Part shown: piece after piece, positions 61,730-64,000 of the stretch
Layout: each line of letters opens with the position of its first letter
How positions within the stretch are numbered: the stretch's first letter is position 1
From: Pedobacter lusitanus
GTDB lineage: Bacteria; Bacteroidota; Bacteroidia; Sphingobacteriales; Sphingobacteriaceae
Assembly (NCBI RefSeq): GCF_040026395.1
Contig: NZ_CP157278.1
Span: forward strand, 3,596,001-3,660,000
Direction: 5' to 3'
Length of the DNA stretch: 64,000 nucleotides
Made by a program: the position numbers and the translations under genes
The notes under the pieces: model-generated
What the model was told of the DNA's origin: nothing
The model's input: the letters and a program-made list of their open reading frames with translations, nothing else
Databases searched by the model: none

Positions 61730-63475
61730 TTACAAGTAAGTCTTGATTTTTAGTTCTTTAAGCTGCTTCTCATCAATTGTTGCAGGACTGTCAATCATGA
61801 CATCTCTTCCGGAGTTGTTTTTAGGAAAAGCAATAACATCACGAATGCTGTCCAGGCCGGCAAAAATTGAACAAAGTCTGTCAAATCCAAAAGCAATACC
61901 GCCATGAGGAGGAGCTCCAAATTCAAAAGCATCCATCAGGAAGCCAAATTGTTTTTGAGCCTCTTCAGGACTGAAACCTAAATGCTTGAACATTAATGCC
62001 TGCAGTGTACGATCATGAATACGAATAGATCCGCCACCAATTTCAGTTCCATTGACCACCATATCATAAGCATTGGCTCTGACTTCACCAGGATTGGTAT
62101 CCAGCATAGGGATATCTTCCGGTTTAGGAGATGTGAAAGGGTGGTGCATCGCATGATAACGCTCAGATTCTTCATCCCATTCTAAAAGAGGGAAATCAAG
62201 TACCCATAAAGCACTGAATACATTTTTATCACGTAATCCTAATCTTGAACCCATTTCAAGACGTAATTCGCTTAATTGTTTACGTACTTTATCTTTAGTT
62301 CCTGCCATCAGTAACATTAAATCACCAGGCTGTGTCTGAAGAGCTTCAGCCCATTGTTTAAGATCTTCTTCAGCATAGAATTTATCTACAGATGATTTGA
62401 TAGAACCATCTTCACCATGTCTTGCATAAATAAGGCCGGTAGCTCCGATCTGCGGACGTTTAATGAAGTCTGTTAACTCATCCAGTTGTTTACGTGTGTA
62501 ATGCGCACACCCTTTTGCATTGATGCCGATAACTAATTCTGCACTATCAAATACAGGGAAGTTTTTGCCTTTTACAATTTCGTTCAGTTCAACAAAACGC
62601 ATTTCGAAACGCGTATCGGGTTTATCAGAACCATACCAGCGCATAGCATCCGCATACTGCATTCTTGGAACCTCAGGCAAGTCGAAGTTTTTAACCTCTT
62701 TAAACAGCGTACGAATCAATCCTTCAAAAGTATTCAGGATATCTTCCTGTTCAATGAACGACATTTCACAGTCAATCTGAGTAAACTCAGGTTGTCTGTC
62801 AGCACGTAAATCTTCATCTCTGAAACATTTTACGATCTGGAAATATCTGTCAAAACCAGAAACCATCAGCAATTGCTTAAAGGTTTGAGGAGATTGAGGT
62901 AAAGCATAGAATTCTCCGGTATTCATCCGGCTTGGAACCACAAAGTCCCTTGCGCCTTCAGGAGTAGACTTAATCAGAACCGGAGTTTCCACTTCAATAA
63001 AATCTAAAGCATCCAGGTATCTTCTAACTGATTGTGCCATTCTGTGACGCAAAACCATATTATTCCTTACCGGGTTTCTTCTCAAATCCAGATAACGATA
63101 TTTCATCCGTAAATCATCACCTCCGTCAGTCTCATCATCAATTAAGAAAGGAGGGATTTTTGATGCATTTAATATTTCAAGATCAGTGATTTTAATTTCC
63201 ACTTCTCCTGTTGGGATTTTCAGGTTTTTATTGGAACGCTCAACAACCAGTCCTGTAGCTTTGATCACAAACTCGCGACCTAAACTACGGGCTTTTTCAC
63301 AAAGCTGAGCATTATCATCCATATTAAAAACCAATTGGGTAATGCCGTAACGATCACGGATATCAATAAAAGTCATTCCTCCCAAATCTCTGGATTTCTG
63401 TACCCAACCGCACAGAACTACGCTCTCGCCCAGATTCTCAATCTTAAGCGCTCCGCAAGTTGTTGTTCTTAACAT
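61730..63475 (-). CDS. aspS: Aspartyl-tRNA synthetase (bacterial type)
   Basis: The 581-aa class II synthetase has the OB-fold anticodon domain at residues 1-110 ([23 protein letters not shown]), motif 2 [18 protein letters not shown], the bacterial insertion (GAD) domain and motif 3 [15 protein letters not shown]. Length and the insertion mark the bacterial form. It has a complete promoter immediately upstream and is divergent from the sigma factor gene. Confidence 0.96.
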   Translation of the reverse strand: MLRTTTCGALKIENLGESVVLCGWVQKSRDLGGMTFIDIRDRYGITQLVFNMDDNAQLCEKARSLGREFVIKATGLVVERSNKNLKIPTGEVEIKITDLEILNASKIPPFLIDDETDGGDDLRMKYRYLDLRRNPVRNNMVLRHRMAQSVRRYLDALDFIEVETPVLIKSTPEGARDFVVPSRMNTGEFYALPQSPQTFKQLLMVSGFDRYFQIVKCFRDEDLRADRQPEFTQIDCEMSFIEQEDILNTFEGLIRTLFKEVKNFDLPEVPRMQYADAMRWYGSDKPDTRFEMRFVELNEIVKGKNFPVFDSAELVIGINAKGCAHYTRKQLDELTDFIKRPQIGATGLIYARHGEDGSIKSSVDKFYAEEDLKQWAEALQTQPGDLMLLMAGTKDKVRKQLSELRLEMGSRLGLRDKNVFSALWVLDFPLLEWDEESERYHAMHHPFTSPKPEDIPMLDTNPGEVRANAYDMVVNGTEIGGGSIRIHDRTLQALMFKHLGFSPEEAQKQFGFLMDAFEFGAPPHGGIAFGFDRLCSIFAGLDSIRDVIAFPKNNSGRDVMIDSPATIDEKQLKELKIKTYL

Positions 63476-63495
63476 TTTTTCATCGGATTAAGCCG

Positions 63496-63527
63496 CAAAA
63501 ATATTCATTTTGAGCCATATATTACAA
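63496..63527 (-). promoter_or_regulatory. Promoter of aspS (minus strand)
   Basis: On the minus strand TTG (complement of 63525-63527), a 21-nt spacer and TATTTTTG (complement of 63496-63503) form a complete promoter with a leader of about 16 nt. Confidence 0.75.
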
Positions 63528-63622
63528 ATGGTTGTCGATTTAACGAAGTATATTCAAAAGTTTTTTTGTTAACGTGCAACGTTTGGAAAATCATCACGTC
63601 ATTTATAGCGAATACGAAGACA

Positions 63623-64000
63623 TTGGAAGCAGCTTACATCGACAAAAATATTGATCTGGTTAATGCTTGCCGTAAGGGAAGCCGGACAGCACAATTTGAA
63701 TTATACAAATTGTATGAGAGAGCTATGTACAGTGCGGCCCTTCGGATTGTTAATCACGAGGCCGAAGCCGAAGATGTGGTGCAGGAAGCTTTTCTGGATG
63801 CATTTATGCGAATTGGCGATTTTAGAGGAGATACAACTTTTGGCCTGTGGTTAAAACAGATTATCGTTAACAAATCGATTAATTGTCTGCGGAAAAGAAA
63901 GATGGAATTTACAAGTCTGGACGGCGTAGAGGTTCCTGAAGAAGATGCTGTGGATCCGGAAGAGCTGGAATGGAGAGTGGAAGAAGTGAAGGCAGCAGTA
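63623..64000 (+). CDS. ECF-type RNA polymerase sigma factor (partial, runs off the window)
   Basis: At least 126 codons are present. Sigma region 2 is complete (QFELYKLYERAMYSAALRIV, then EAEDVVQEAFLDAFMRIGDF), followed by GDTTFGLWLKQIIVNKSINCLRK. An acidic linker, which normally leads to region 4, reaches the window edge. Only TTG codons are available as starts (63623, or 63566 further upstream). The first gives LEAAYIDKN, which resembles family N-termini. No anti-sigma gene is visible because the sequence stops. A TGCAACGTTT copy lies upstream at 63575-63584. Confidence 0.85.
   Translation, partial: MEAAYIDKNIDLVNACRKGSRTAQFELYKLYERAMYSAALRIVNHEAEAEDVVQEAFLDAFMRIGDFRGDTTFGLWLKQIIVNKSINCLRKRKMEFTSLDGVEVPEEDAVDPEELEWRVEEVKAAV

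Noticed and set aside
1..64000. tRNA, rRNA, transposase or integrase genes
   Set aside because: I looked through all the gaps and gene products and found no cloverleaf, ribosomal RNA segment or transposase motif.

Overview
The window reads as chromosomal DNA of a Sphingobacteriaceae-type Bacteroidota, most like Pedobacter or a close relative. I infer this from several things: promoters of the Bacteroidota form (TTG, about 19-21 nt, TAnnTTTG), the lpxC-fabZ gene fusion, a PorX-type receiver/PglZ protein, a DUF2911 protein, an HYC_CC_PP protein, and a 502-aa GltX together with a separate GlnS. No phage, insertion sequence, CRISPR array, rRNA or tRNA gene is visible. The first and last genes lie in ordinary chromosomal context, and the last one, an ECF sigma factor, runs off the right edge.

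Layout. Positions 1-5.6 kb hold a zincin metalloprotease (-), a PBP4-type D,D-carboxypeptidase lipoprotein (+), a tandem/inverted repeat element and an MFS exporter (+). Positions 5.6-9 kb hold a leftward porX-tsaE-ald run. Positions 9-14.3 kb hold an HD phosphohydrolase and then the lipid A operon lpxD, lpxC-fabZ, lpxA and an ABC ATPase. Positions 14.4-17.5 kb hold efp, 5-formyl-THF cyclo-ligase, xth and a cyclophilin. Positions 17.6-20.8 kb hold a probable copper/heavy-metal envelope cluster (HYC_CC_PP, HMA, beta-barrel, DUF3347) followed by a YceI protein. Positions 20.8-25.5 kb hold a DODA-type dioxygenase, an S9 peptidase and an AhpC/AhpD-like peroxide pair.

Positions 25.6-39.3 kb hold two efflux operons of identical gene order (tetR, tolC, adaptor, pump) pointing towards each other around ppc. 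The rightward one ends in an RND pump and the leftward one in a DHA2/EmrB MFS pump. Both tetR promoters carry a palindrome at the core promoter. Positions 39.4-43.5 kb hold small membrane and DUF2911 proteins, an SMR exporter and a leftward histidine kinase-DinB-thioesterase-Crp operon. Positions 43.5-46 kb hold gltX and a YpfJ-like metallopeptidase.

Positions 46.1-53 kb are the most unusual coding region: six adjacent rightward signalling genes (REC-histidine kinase, a 1200-aa CHASE3/HAMP/GAF kinase with three REC domains, REC, CheR, CheB, REC) with no chemoreceptor, CheA or CheW in sight. Positions 53-58.7 kb hold an M49-like peptidase, an amidase, glnS, a stand-alone B12-binding domain and a crotonase. 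Positions 58.9-64 kb hold an NtrC-type regulator, a YtxH/holin-like/unknown envelope-stress trio, aspS and the partial sigma factor.

The best candidates for a second look are the six-gene REC/kinase/CheR/CheB module, the repeat element at 4248-4348, the two matched efflux operons with their operators, a 12-bp box shared at near-identical spacing by two promoters of the metal cluster, and a covarying pair of hairpins around a gene-free stretch after efp.
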